This document shows positions 57,815 to 64,000 of a DNA stretch of 64,000 nucleotides, one piece after another. This DNA comes from Halonotius pteroides (GTDB taxonomy: Archaea; Halobacteriota; Halobacteria; Halobacteriales; Haloferacaceae): positions 83,272 through 147,271 of the forward strand of contig NZ_QMDW01000007.1 in NCBI RefSeq assembly GCF_003605635.1. The letters run 5' to 3'. Each line of letters begins with the position of its first letter. Position 1 is the stretch's first letter. A model generated the notes under the pieces. That model did not search any database, was not told where the DNA came from, and saw nothing but the letters and a program-made list of their open reading frames with translations. The translations under genes and the position numbers were made by a program.

Positions 57815-58660
57815 GTGAACGCGTTTCCAACCACACCACCGGTCGATGACGCTCCGGATGCCCTGTTGTCAGGACATCTCTGGCTGTTGGAGTCGATCGA
57901 CGGCCGGCCGCTGCGGTTTCAGCTTCAGGAGACGGGGTTGCTCCGTGTTGGTGACGGAGAGACGGTCTATGACGACCCCGAGACCATTCCACTGCCGTTC
58001 CGCCAGGCGGTTGCCCACATTCGTGACTCGCTTGACCGCGACGCGCTCAGAGCCGCTGTCGATGCTGTCGAAGCAGTCACCTTCTTTGGTGTGGCAACCA
58101 CCCGCGAGTCGACCCCCTACGATCTTGATTCGATGCCACCATTTCTCGGTACCGACGTATGGGCGGCCGACAGCGGGACGTTTCGCCCGCCGGATGCCGC
58201 CGATGGGATTTTCCGTCGACTTGGACTAACGCCTGTCAGTACCTTCGACCGAGAGACCCACGCTCGGGATTTTTCGCCGGACACATACGAGATCCCAACA
58301 TCGGCGTGGTATGATGGCCCGGCTGCGGGTGTTGTGATCCGGAACAAGCAGGGCCACCGGGGGAAGCTATCGAATCTAGCCGTAGCCGCCTCACCAACGA
58401 CAGCCGACTCGACACACGCGGAGCCGGCGCAATCGATCGACGAGCTGGTCGATACATACGCGACGCCAGCACACATCGAGCCTATCGCCACAGCGGCACA
58501 GTCGGATGGGGGCTCTGTCGCTGTCGACACCATCACCGATCGGCTGTGTGGGGTTGCCGGCCGACGCCACCCTGAGGCCTTTCTGGGTGCCGACGGCCTC
58601 GATCAACCCACGTTTCGCTCGGCGGTCGCCGAGCAGGTACACCGGCACCGCCACGGTTGA
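57815..58660 (+). CDS. RNA/DNA ligase-fold protein lacking the catalytic lysine
   Basis: A 281-residue protein placed 17 bases after gyrA. Several blocks line up with nucleotidyltransferase ligases: LLESIDGRPLRFQLQETGLL (where motif I would be ExKxDG, here SIDG at 27-30), TFFGVATTRESTPYD (motif III, FxGE changed to FFGVA), SMPPFLGTDVWAADSGTF (IIIa-like), AGVVIRNK (motif IV, EGVVIR changed to AGVVIR) and RGKLSN (motif V, 182-187). All residues that hold AMP are changed, so it may bind nucleic acid or act as an inactive partner. Homology to RNA ligases is inferred from pattern only. Confidence 0.65.
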   Translation: MNAFPTTPPVDDAPDALLSGHLWLLESIDGRPLRFQLQETGLLRVGDGETVYDDPETIPLPFRQAVAHIRDSLDRDALRAAVDAVEAVTFFGVATTRESTPYDLDSMPPFLGTDVWAADSGTFRPPDAADGIFRRLGLTPVSTFDRETHARDFSPDTYEIPTSAWYDGPAAGVVIRNKQGHRGKLSNLAVAASPTTADSTHAEPAQSIDELVDTYATPAHIEPIATAAQSDGGSVAVDTITDRLCGVAGRRHPEAFLGADGLDQPTFRSAVAEQVHRHRHG

Positions 58661-58808
58661 GTTGTTGCGTTGGTTGCGCACACGGCTGCCGACAGGATTT
58701 GTTTGTGAGGTCGAAAGAATTTTCAGCCGACACCGAACTGAAATATATCACCTGAACTGTAACTATTCTTCCATCGGATTTATCAGTATTCCCATCGAAC
58801 AAAAACGC

Positions 58809-59333
58809 ATGTCATCAATCGAACTGACGCCAAGTCAGAAAACCATTCTGACCGCGCTGACCAACCTCCACCGCGAGGCTGAAGATGCGATCAAAGGCGA
58901 GGACATCGCCGACGAAGTCGATCGCAACCCCGGCACGATCCGCAACCAGATGCAGAGCCTCAAGGCTCTCCAGCTTGTCGAGGGGGTGCCCGGCCCGAAG
59001 GGTGGGTATAAACCAACCGCCGACGCCTACGAAGCCCTTGATGTCGACCAAATGGATGAGCCGGCCTCGGTACCACTCCAGCACAACGGCGAGCCCATCG
59101 AGAATGCGACCGTCGAAAGCATCGATCTCTCCAGCGTCCACCATCCGGAGCTCTGTCGGGCAGAGATTCATCTTCAAGGCTCGATCCGTGACTTCCATGA
59201 GGGTGACTCGGTGACCGTTGGCCCCACGCCGCTCTCAAAGCTCAGAATCACGGGCACGCTTGACGCCAAAGACGACACTGACAGTATCCTGATCCTTGAG
59301 CTTGATGAGATGGTCGCCCCGGTCGACAACTAA
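58809..59333 (+). CDS. haloarchaeal winged-helix regulator with C-terminal domain
   Basis: A 174-residue regulator. Residues 1-70 form a winged helix (TPSQKTILTALTNLHREAED, EDIADEVDRNPGTIRNQMQS, LVEGVPGPKGGYKPTADAYE). Residues 80-174 are a beta-rich domain (IDLSSVHHPELCRAEIHLQG, SVTVGPTPLSKLRITGTLDA) which recalls Rrf2/TrmB-style ligand parts or PilZ strands, without confident match. The frame opens at 58506, but the ATG at 58809 follows an AT-rich promoter region (CGGATTTATCAG at 58775-58786), so it is chosen. Confidence 0.78.
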   Translation: MSSIELTPSQKTILTALTNLHREAEDAIKGEDIADEVDRNPGTIRNQMQSLKALQLVEGVPGPKGGYKPTADAYEALDVDQMDEPASVPLQHNGEPIENATVESIDLSSVHHPELCRAEIHLQGSIRDFHEGDSVTVGPTPLSKLRITGTLDAKDDTDSILILELDEMVAPVDN

Positions 59334-59607
59334 CATGCGATAGTGACTGTCGGGTGGGGTAGATCACCGTGTTGCATCGCGCAGGCGACAACTACTGTGA
59401 GCGATGATACAGCTGGGTCGATACGATTCTTATTGGGAAATCGGCGTCAAAACCACGTTATTCGGCGGGTTAAACATCCGAATCGGGTTTGATACATGAT
59501 CGATCCGCTAATGACTCATAGCTCGGTCAGCTCCGTTAGGCGAAGAGAAACACCCTTGCTTTCGTACAGTGGTACAATATACCCGTCAGGAGCGTTCAGA
59601 ACGCCGG

Positions 59608-60138
59608 TCAGCCTATCGCTTCGTTTATCATTCGGACTTCGGAGAGGACTGCCTGCCACTGATCAGTAGTCCCCGGAAGCTCAGTGTCAGTGTCGTCGAT
59701 CTGCCCGGTGATCAGTCGTCTAACCGTCGCCGGTTCGTCGATTCGTCGAAACTGCAGATCGCGACCACCGGCAACTTCAACGGTCACTGTGCCATACCCA
59801 AAGAACGACCCGGTCACCGACTGGCTGTATGCCGTATTCTGCGCCTGCGGCAGGCCAACACGGCGGACTGTCTGCCCTACGACACCACGTTTCGACCACA
59901 GTGCCTGCGTCGTTATGAGATAGTGCGTCTGTCGCACCCTCCGAAGCTGCCACCCAGCAAGACCAACCCCAAGCAGTGTTGCTGCCGCTAGCCGGATATC
60001 GATGAGTAGTGCTGCCACAACCGCCCCGATGGCGATCACAGCCCCGAGCACAATGCCGTCGATAGCTGCTGACCATCGCGGGCTTCCTGCCCAGTTAACC
60101 GTTTCACCGTCGCGCTGGAACCACCAGGATCCGCTCAT
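59608..60138 (-). CDS. bacterial-PH-domain membrane protein
   Basis: A 176-residue protein: MSGSWWFQRDGETVNWAGSP (PH-like opening), two close helices (IDGIVLGAVIAIGAVVAALL, RLAAATLLGVGLAGWQLRRV) and a bPH2 domain ending with TVEVAGGRDLQFRRIDEPAT. Only about 40 residues follow the PH domain. Typical of the YdbS/YdbT-like family in haloarchaea; these may sense membrane stress or help membrane assembly. Overlaps its neighbour by 4 bases, so the pair is co-transcribed. Confidence 0.8.
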   Translation of the reverse strand: MSGSWWFQRDGETVNWAGSPRWSAAIDGIVLGAVIAIGAVVAALLIDIRLAAATLLGVGLAGWQLRRVRQTHYLITTQALWSKRGVVGQTVRRVGLPQAQNTAYSQSVTGSFFGYGTVTVEVAGGRDLQFRRIDEPATVRRLITGQIDDTDTELPGTTDQWQAVLSEVRMINEAIG

Positions 60139-60791
60139 GGCTCGTTTTGCTGTGGCTCTGTCGAAGACTGGTCGGCGGGCGTCGTATCGGTGCGTCGGTC
60201 AGCTGCCTGCGGGGTATCAGCTTCCTCTGCATCATCGACCACAGCGTGGCGGATCGCCCGCAGTTCAACGAGGATCTCGTCTACGACATCGTCCGTGTCG
60301 GTGCCGTTTTCAGCACCTCCTTGTTGGCGTGTATCGATCTCCGTGGCGATTAACTCCTGCACCGCTGCCGGATCGGGAATGTTCCGAAACTGCAGTTCAA
60401 CCCCGGATCCACCGGCTGTACTCACATCGACAGAGCCGTACCCAAGTGAGGATCCGATAGCAGACTGTGAGTAAGAGATATTCTGAACCTTATCGAACCC
60501 GACTTGCTGTACATCTCGGGAAAGAATGCCGCGCTTACTGTAGAGACCTTTGTTGGTGACGACATAGTTTGTGTTTGTATACTGGAGATAGCTAGCGATG
60601 ATGATGGGGATCCCGATCACGACGAGCGATAGCGGGATTCCGACGATGAGCCCGGGAACAACACTGTACTTATGTGGTGTGCTGGCCCATCGAATCGTTT
60701 CGTCATCTTCGAGCGACAACCATTCAAGCTCTACGCCGGCGGTGACAGCTGAGCTGTCGGTTGGCTCCTCCTGGAGGGCTTGGGGGGACAT
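60135..60791 (-). CDS. bacterial-PH-domain membrane protein
   Basis: A 218-residue paralogue of the next gene. WLSLEDDETIRWASTPHKYS, two helices (VVPGLIVGIPLSLVVIGIPI, IIIASYLQY) and the bPH2 core ISYSQSAIGSSLGYGSVDVS then VELQFRNIPDPAAVQELIAT. The tail of about 60 residues is glutamine/threonine/aspartate-rich and disordered. The two PH proteins share the DxxxVxRR-like PH end, indicating tandem duplication. First gene of the pair. Confidence 0.82.
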   Translation of the reverse strand: MSPQALQEEPTDSSAVTAGVELEWLSLEDDETIRWASTPHKYSVVPGLIVGIPLSLVVIGIPIIIASYLQYTNTNYVVTNKGLYSKRGILSRDVQQVGFDKVQNISYSQSAIGSSLGYGSVDVSTAGGSGVELQFRNIPDPAAVQELIATEIDTRQQGGAENGTDTDDVVDEILVELRAIRHAVVDDAEEADTPQAADRRTDTTPADQSSTEPQQNEP

Positions 60792-60970
60792 ACTGATCTG
60801 AATGGTATCCGATAATAAAATGCTGGCGAAGGTTCAGTATGTGGGTCTCGTTGCGTGCCGACCAATGAATCGTCCAACAGATCTACGAGGTGTTGCCAAA
60901 CAACAGCCCGCGTTTCAGGACGTGAAATGACGCGGACGATTAAACAACCAACAGTCCAAGCTCAGGGTTG

Positions 60971-61393
60971 ATGGGAACAACGACGGTTAGCCGATGGTGG
61001 TATGGGATCGTTGTGACGGTTTGTTTTGGCGTGTTGCTCTATGCGTTTGCGATGGTCTTCATGACAGTTGGCCCATCGCAGCCAGCGCGTTCAGACGGCG
61101 AACTAGTCTTAAAAGTCCTCTCACTGGCAGCAACAGCGGCCGTAGGGATGCTGCTTTATGTGATGACCGCTCTCTACGTGGTTTCGTTCGGGCTTGATTG
61201 GTGGTATGTGTCAACCAGCGATCTCACGTCGTACACACCGTCTCGGTGGTATCTGGGTATCCCGCTTGTCGCACTCAGTAACTTTGTCAAACCTGTGGTT
61301 GCTACACCACTCATTATCATTGGTGGAGCGTACTACCTCCGGCAACGAGCCCGTTTCGTTGGGCGGCCCAAATTCAGCAGTGTACTCGGATAG
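60971..61393 (+). CDS. multi-helix membrane protein
   Basis: A 140-residue protein with four hydrophobic helices: WYGIVVTVCFGVLLYAFAMV, VLSLAATAAVGMLLYVMTAL, and YLGIPLVALSNFVKPVVATP/LIIIGGAYY. A WWYVSTSDLTSYTPSRW linker joins them. No motif known. The frame starts one codon earlier (60968, MMG). Codon use resembles the rest. Divergent from the PH pair, with a 179-base spacer. Function unknown. Confidence 0.68.
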   Translation: MGTTTVSRWWYGIVVTVCFGVLLYAFAMVFMTVGPSQPARSDGELVLKVLSLAATAAVGMLLYVMTALYVVSFGLDWWYVSTSDLTSYTPSRWYLGIPLVALSNFVKPVVATPLIIIGGAYYLRQRARFVGRPKFSSVLG

Positions 61394-61589
61394 CACAAGA
61401 AAGGTCGGCGGATTGATACTCTATTGGTGCTTGGTGACTATCTCGTTCAGACATCGGTGCTCGCTGCTGTGCTGTAACCCACGTTGGAACCCGTATCGTA
61501 CGGCCACCTATAGCCTGGTTTAACTCTGACTGGTATGTGAGACAACGAATTGGACTTTCAATTAGACAGTGCCATTGTACGACCGCTGT

Positions 61590-61721
61590 CTACATCTCTA
61601 ATATCCCCGCGATCAATCCCGCCATCGACGCCACAGCAAGCCACACTACCTATACCCAACGGGACACCCAGACTGTCATTGCCGTGTCGTCACCTAGCAA
61701 CTGCCTGCGACAGCCTGCCAT
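61590..61721 (-). pseudogene. decayed small membrane protein with in-frame TAG
   Basis: Read on the minus strand the segment gives MAGCRRQLLGDDTAMTVWVS and RWV, a TAG at 61652-61650, then VVWLAVASMAGLIAGILEM and a final TAG. The second part is a good transmembrane helix. One codon change would restore a 43-residue ORF. The other frames across 61394-61841 look random. A pseudogene or a recent amber mutation; a sequencing error cannot be excluded. Confidence 0.4.
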
Positions 61722-61841
61722 CCGGTCGGGGCCGCGTTGGTACCATCCGACGGCTGGCTGGCGATCACACCGTTTCTGGTGGGTCGGGTATCAAGCACAC
61801 CGGGTGGGGGCCGTCGCTATACCGCCGGCCGCTCAACCGGG

Positions 61842-62519
61842 TCAGTATGGGTCGAAATCTGGTCGACTATCGACCCCGCGTGGACAGCCGTATCGATCTC
61901 GATAATCGGTGGCAACCTCACGGCCGGCATCAGTGAAAAACAAAAATACTCCATACGGTGTTTCATACTGATTCGCTGTTGGCGCAGCAGTATCTAGGGC
62001 CAACACCTCGGTAGCTGGGAGTTCAAGTGCTGGGAGGTCGGTGAGCCACGCCTCAATCGGCAATAAACCAGTCACAACGTTCGGCACAAACGCATCATTG
62101 GGGAGCGTCGCTCGCGGTTGAATCCAACACTCGCCGATGTCAGCCCCGTCGGCGGACAGCGTCGTCCCGGCCGGCTCCGTTGGCGGTGGTGCCGTCTCAA
62201 TCCCGGAATCGGCGGCGAGTGTTTGAGCGGCCTGCGGTAGTGCCTCGGGAGCTATATCAACCGCAAACCCGAACGGCACGCGTTGATCGCGGGTCACCGA
62301 TGCAACGCGCCATGCCTCATTGGGGGCGTCGGCATCGCCCTCCAGAGTCGCGGTAACGAGATCACCTGTCTGCAGTTCGTCGACACGAGCCTGCTGCTCC
62401 GCTGGGTACCCAGTCTCGTGCACCGAATATAGCTGTGGTTCCGCAACCGCCTGAAAGTTGATGTGGCGCACTGACTCGACAGCCCGATAGACACGGAACT
62501 GTCCTGATCGTGTGTCCAT
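61842..62519 (-). CDS. haloarchaeal protein resembling DUF6663
   Basis: A 225-residue soluble protein: SGQFRVYRAVESVRHINFQA, ELQTGDLVTATLEGDADAPN, EAWRVASVTRDQRVPFGFAV, then about 70 variable residues and a conserved-looking C-terminal strand set (YGVFLFFTDAGREVATDYRD). The layout resembles DUF6663 family proteins, a guess from memory of the strand pattern. No membrane or signal. The next gene upstream on the same strand (62591) may be co-transcribed (71-base gap). Function unknown. Confidence 0.6.
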   Translation of the reverse strand: MDTRSGQFRVYRAVESVRHINFQAVAEPQLYSVHETGYPAEQQARVDELQTGDLVTATLEGDADAPNEAWRVASVTRDQRVPFGFAVDIAPEALPQAAQTLAADSGIETAPPPTEPAGTTLSADGADIGECWIQPRATLPNDAFVPNVVTGLLPIEAWLTDLPALELPATEVLALDTAAPTANQYETPYGVFLFFTDAGREVATDYRDRYGCPRGVDSRPDFDPY

Positions 62520-62590
62520 ACAATCTCTTAGCTGACGAGACGTTTGAGTAACAGGGTGGTGGTCGGCCAGCAGTGTGTGCGGTTGTTGCC

Positions 62591-63331
62591 CTACGAATGA
62601 GCAGTAGTGGTGTACTGTACGGTCTCCCCATCGACGGTCGCAAGTAGCGTTGCCTGTAGAAGGCGCGACTGTGGGTCAAGATGATCCTCGGGCACTAACG
62701 GGGCCGGAACGGGTTTGATGCCGTCGGAACGCATCGCACTCACCCCAGCATAGGTTCCAATGGCTCCAGTACGGTCGTATAGTACGAAGCGACCGTCTTC
62801 ACCACGAGCATACCGGTTTGGAAACGTGGTCGGTGAGGGCGCAGGACAGGCAAGATCCTCGACAGTATTCAAGACGACAACCGGTCTGTCACCCGCCATG
62901 AGATGTAGCTGTGGTGAGTTCTCCTGCCGACTAGAGGATTCAGTCCACCACAGGTGCTCATCCGTAGCGATACACCCAAAGGAATCATCTGCAAGCTGTA
63001 TCCTGTGTTCAATGGTGTAAAACCGGCGGAAACCGTCCCGCCGATCAGCGAGCGCAAACGGTTCCGAGAGGAGCGCATCGACCGCGCTGCGGTCGTGTTT
63101 GTCAACAACCAACAACGGAGCCCGTCCGCTGTCGACAGCGTTTGCGATGGCTGAGATGACGGTTAGCGGCCGGCTGTTTGCAGTTGGCACCACTTCCAGC
63201 GGTGCATCGGGTTCGATCATCTCCATGGAACCACCACGAGCGACCGTCGGCTGGCCATCGTCGACACAAAACCCCCGAGTTCGAAGATCCTGCTTGACAG
63301 GCTCTATATCGACTGAAGAAAGATACACCAT
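62591..63331 (-). CDS. haloarchaeal protein of unknown function
   Basis: A 246-residue soluble protein starting MVYLSSVDIEPVKQDLRTRG. The frame is open to 63547, but the TATA-like AATTATACTATT (minus) centred 26 bases before 63331 argues for this start. Conserved-looking parts: VVPTANSRPLTVISAIANAV and LLVVDKHDRSAVDALLSEPF, which read like an alpha/beta nucleotide-binding fold, and FGCIATDEHLWWTESSSRQE. No recognised domain. Together with the 61842 gene it may be a two-gene unit. Confidence 0.6.
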   Translation of the reverse strand: MVYLSSVDIEPVKQDLRTRGFCVDDGQPTVARGGSMEMIEPDAPLEVVPTANSRPLTVISAIANAVDSGRAPLLVVDKHDRSAVDALLSEPFALADRRDGFRRFYTIEHRIQLADDSFGCIATDEHLWWTESSSRQENSPQLHLMAGDRPVVVLNTVEDLACPAPSPTTFPNRYARGEDGRFVLYDRTGAIGTYAGVSAMRSDGIKPVPAPLVPEDHLDPQSRLLQATLLATVDGETVQYTTTAHS

Positions 63332-63350
63332 TATCAGTGTCTGGGCCTGG

Positions 63351-63362
63351 AATAGTATAATT
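63351..63362 (-). promoter_or_regulatory. TATA box of the 62591 gene
   Basis: AATTATACTATT on the minus strand lies 20-31 bases before the ATG at 63331. Strongest TATA in this part of the window; predicts a leaderless transcript. Confidence 0.5.
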
Positions 63363-63747
63363 GCGCTGCTATCACCCGTTGTAACGGATTTGTGAACCTG
63401 ATATCCGTGCCAACTGATTTGCGTGTAATCTAACCACCCGACCTGTTGTGTGGTCGACTGGTTCGACCCATCGGGAGTATAACCCACAACCAGTGCCTCT
63501 ACAACTGTAATCCGACTCGTTGGCGTTTGACCCCGTAGCTCAGTCATCTTGATAGCGACATAACACGGTTCCGCAGGTGAGTCCAGTTTAGGAGATCACT
63601 ATCCGCTGCGGGTGTGAATGGCCGCTGGTATCGTTGGGCTACTCACGATGCCGGTTGGCCTGTGCCCGACTATTTTATCTGAAAGCGAGCGGTGAGAGTT
63701 CCAGTGAACATACAATATTCGAAACATAGTCGGCTATACTGCTTGGG

Positions 63748-63873
63748 ATGTTTGGGATTGTCGCCGTAGAAATCAGCGGCCGAACTGGGGGGTGAGTTTT
63801 CTGGGGTGTTGCACTCGCGGGTGTGGTTTTTGTGGTTGTTCTCGGGGTGCTCATGGCGCCAGTGGGATGCTAA
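63748..63873 (+). pseudogene. decayed small membrane ORF with in-frame TGA
   Basis: MFGIVAVEISGRTGG, a TGA at 63793-63795, then VFWGVALAGVVFVVVLGVLM and APVGC before TAA. The second part is a strong hydrophobic helix. As at 61590 the sequence would encode a plausible membrane peptide if one codon were changed. 63548-63747 shows no gene. Confidence 0.35.
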
Positions 63874-63888
63874 CTCTCAATCGTGTAG

Positions 63889-63993
63889 CACAGGCGTTCT
63901 ACTCTGTCGCCCTACGAACACCGTTATGCCCGTGACGACCCAGTATCAGTCGATCACATTGAGAAGTTCACTGTCTCCGATAGTGGAGGCTAA
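63889..63993 (+). other. possible gene fragment
   Basis: A 34-codon frame after a stop, with coding-like third positions: SPYEHRYARDDPVSVDHIEK followed by FTVSDSGG. It has no start codon and begins after TAG, so it may be the 3' remnant of a lost gene or mobile-element ORF; I cannot assign it. Confidence 0.25.
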
Positions 63994-64000
63994 ATCGGTA

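Noticed and set aside
61550..61936. Plus-strand frame of 128 codons
   Set aside because: Arginine-, proline- and histidine-rich, runs antisense into a better-supported gene at 61842-62519.

Overview
This 64 kb window is chromosomal DNA of an extremely halophilic archaeon (class Halobacteria). The proteins are strongly acidic, GC is high (looks near 60 percent), many starts lie about 25-30 bases downstream of a TATA-like box with little or no leader, and the gene set is archaeal: TFB, aIF1A, aEF-1beta, aL7ae/eS28/eL24, aL10/aL12, GatE, Top6A/B, a class III (archaellin/pilin) signal peptide, HalX and Bat-type regulators. I suspect the order Haloferacales (Halorubrum/Halonotius-like), but that is an impression and not proven here.

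Layout. 1-10 kb: 3'-truncated XPB-type helicase, NDH-2-like flavoprotein, a spacer full of hairpins, a cobalt-uptake operon (cbtB-cbtA-[2Fe-2S] protein), mevalonate-pathway decarboxylase, ferredoxin, ASCH protein, pyrBI, and several haloarchaeal proteins of unknown role. 10-20 kb: tfb, tRNA-Arg(CCT) with three decayed copies of its 3' end, tatA, peroxiredoxin, dUTPase-like protein, HD hydrolase, a two-gene pilus/archaellum-type secretion motor (ATPase plus membrane platform), an orphan archaellin-like protein and aIF1A. 20-32 kb: a signal-transduction region (histidine kinase, Bat-type PAS/GAF/HTH regulator, HalX response regulator, two tandem winged-helix paralogues, a MATE transporter and a large 7TM-PAS-PAS histidine kinase). 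32-39 kb: NYN protein, tRNA methylthiotransferase, tRNA-Ser(TGA) with a decayed copy of its 3' end, DsbA-like and SDR genes, FKBP, HTH regulator, aEF-1beta with a zinc-ribbon partner, TctA-type permease. 39-46 kb: two ribosomal protein regions (rpl11 / rpl1-rpl10-rpl12 and rpl7ae-rps28e-rpl24e-ndk) flanking gatE and a MaoC-like gene. 46-58 kb: a histidine kinase, then the divergent topoisomerase locus top6B-top6A / gyrB-gyrA, with a 564-residue intein in gyrB, followed by a ligase-fold protein lacking the catalytic lysine. 58-64 kb: HTH regulator, two PH-domain membrane proteins, poorly conserved haloarchaeal genes and decayed small membrane ORFs.

The most interesting signals are: a structured leader in front of rpl7ae that looks like a kink-turn (predicted self-regulation by L7Ae); a hairpin at the predicted 5' end of the rpl1-rpl10-rpl12 transcript; repeated decayed tRNA 3' ends followed by a related GCGAACGG/GTGAGC palindromic segment at both tRNA loci; a ligase-like pseudoenzyme next to gyrA; an HTH domain inside the GyrB intein; and an eL24 that has lost its zinc ligands. 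I did not see a CRISPR array, complete insertion sequence, rRNA gene or defence island.
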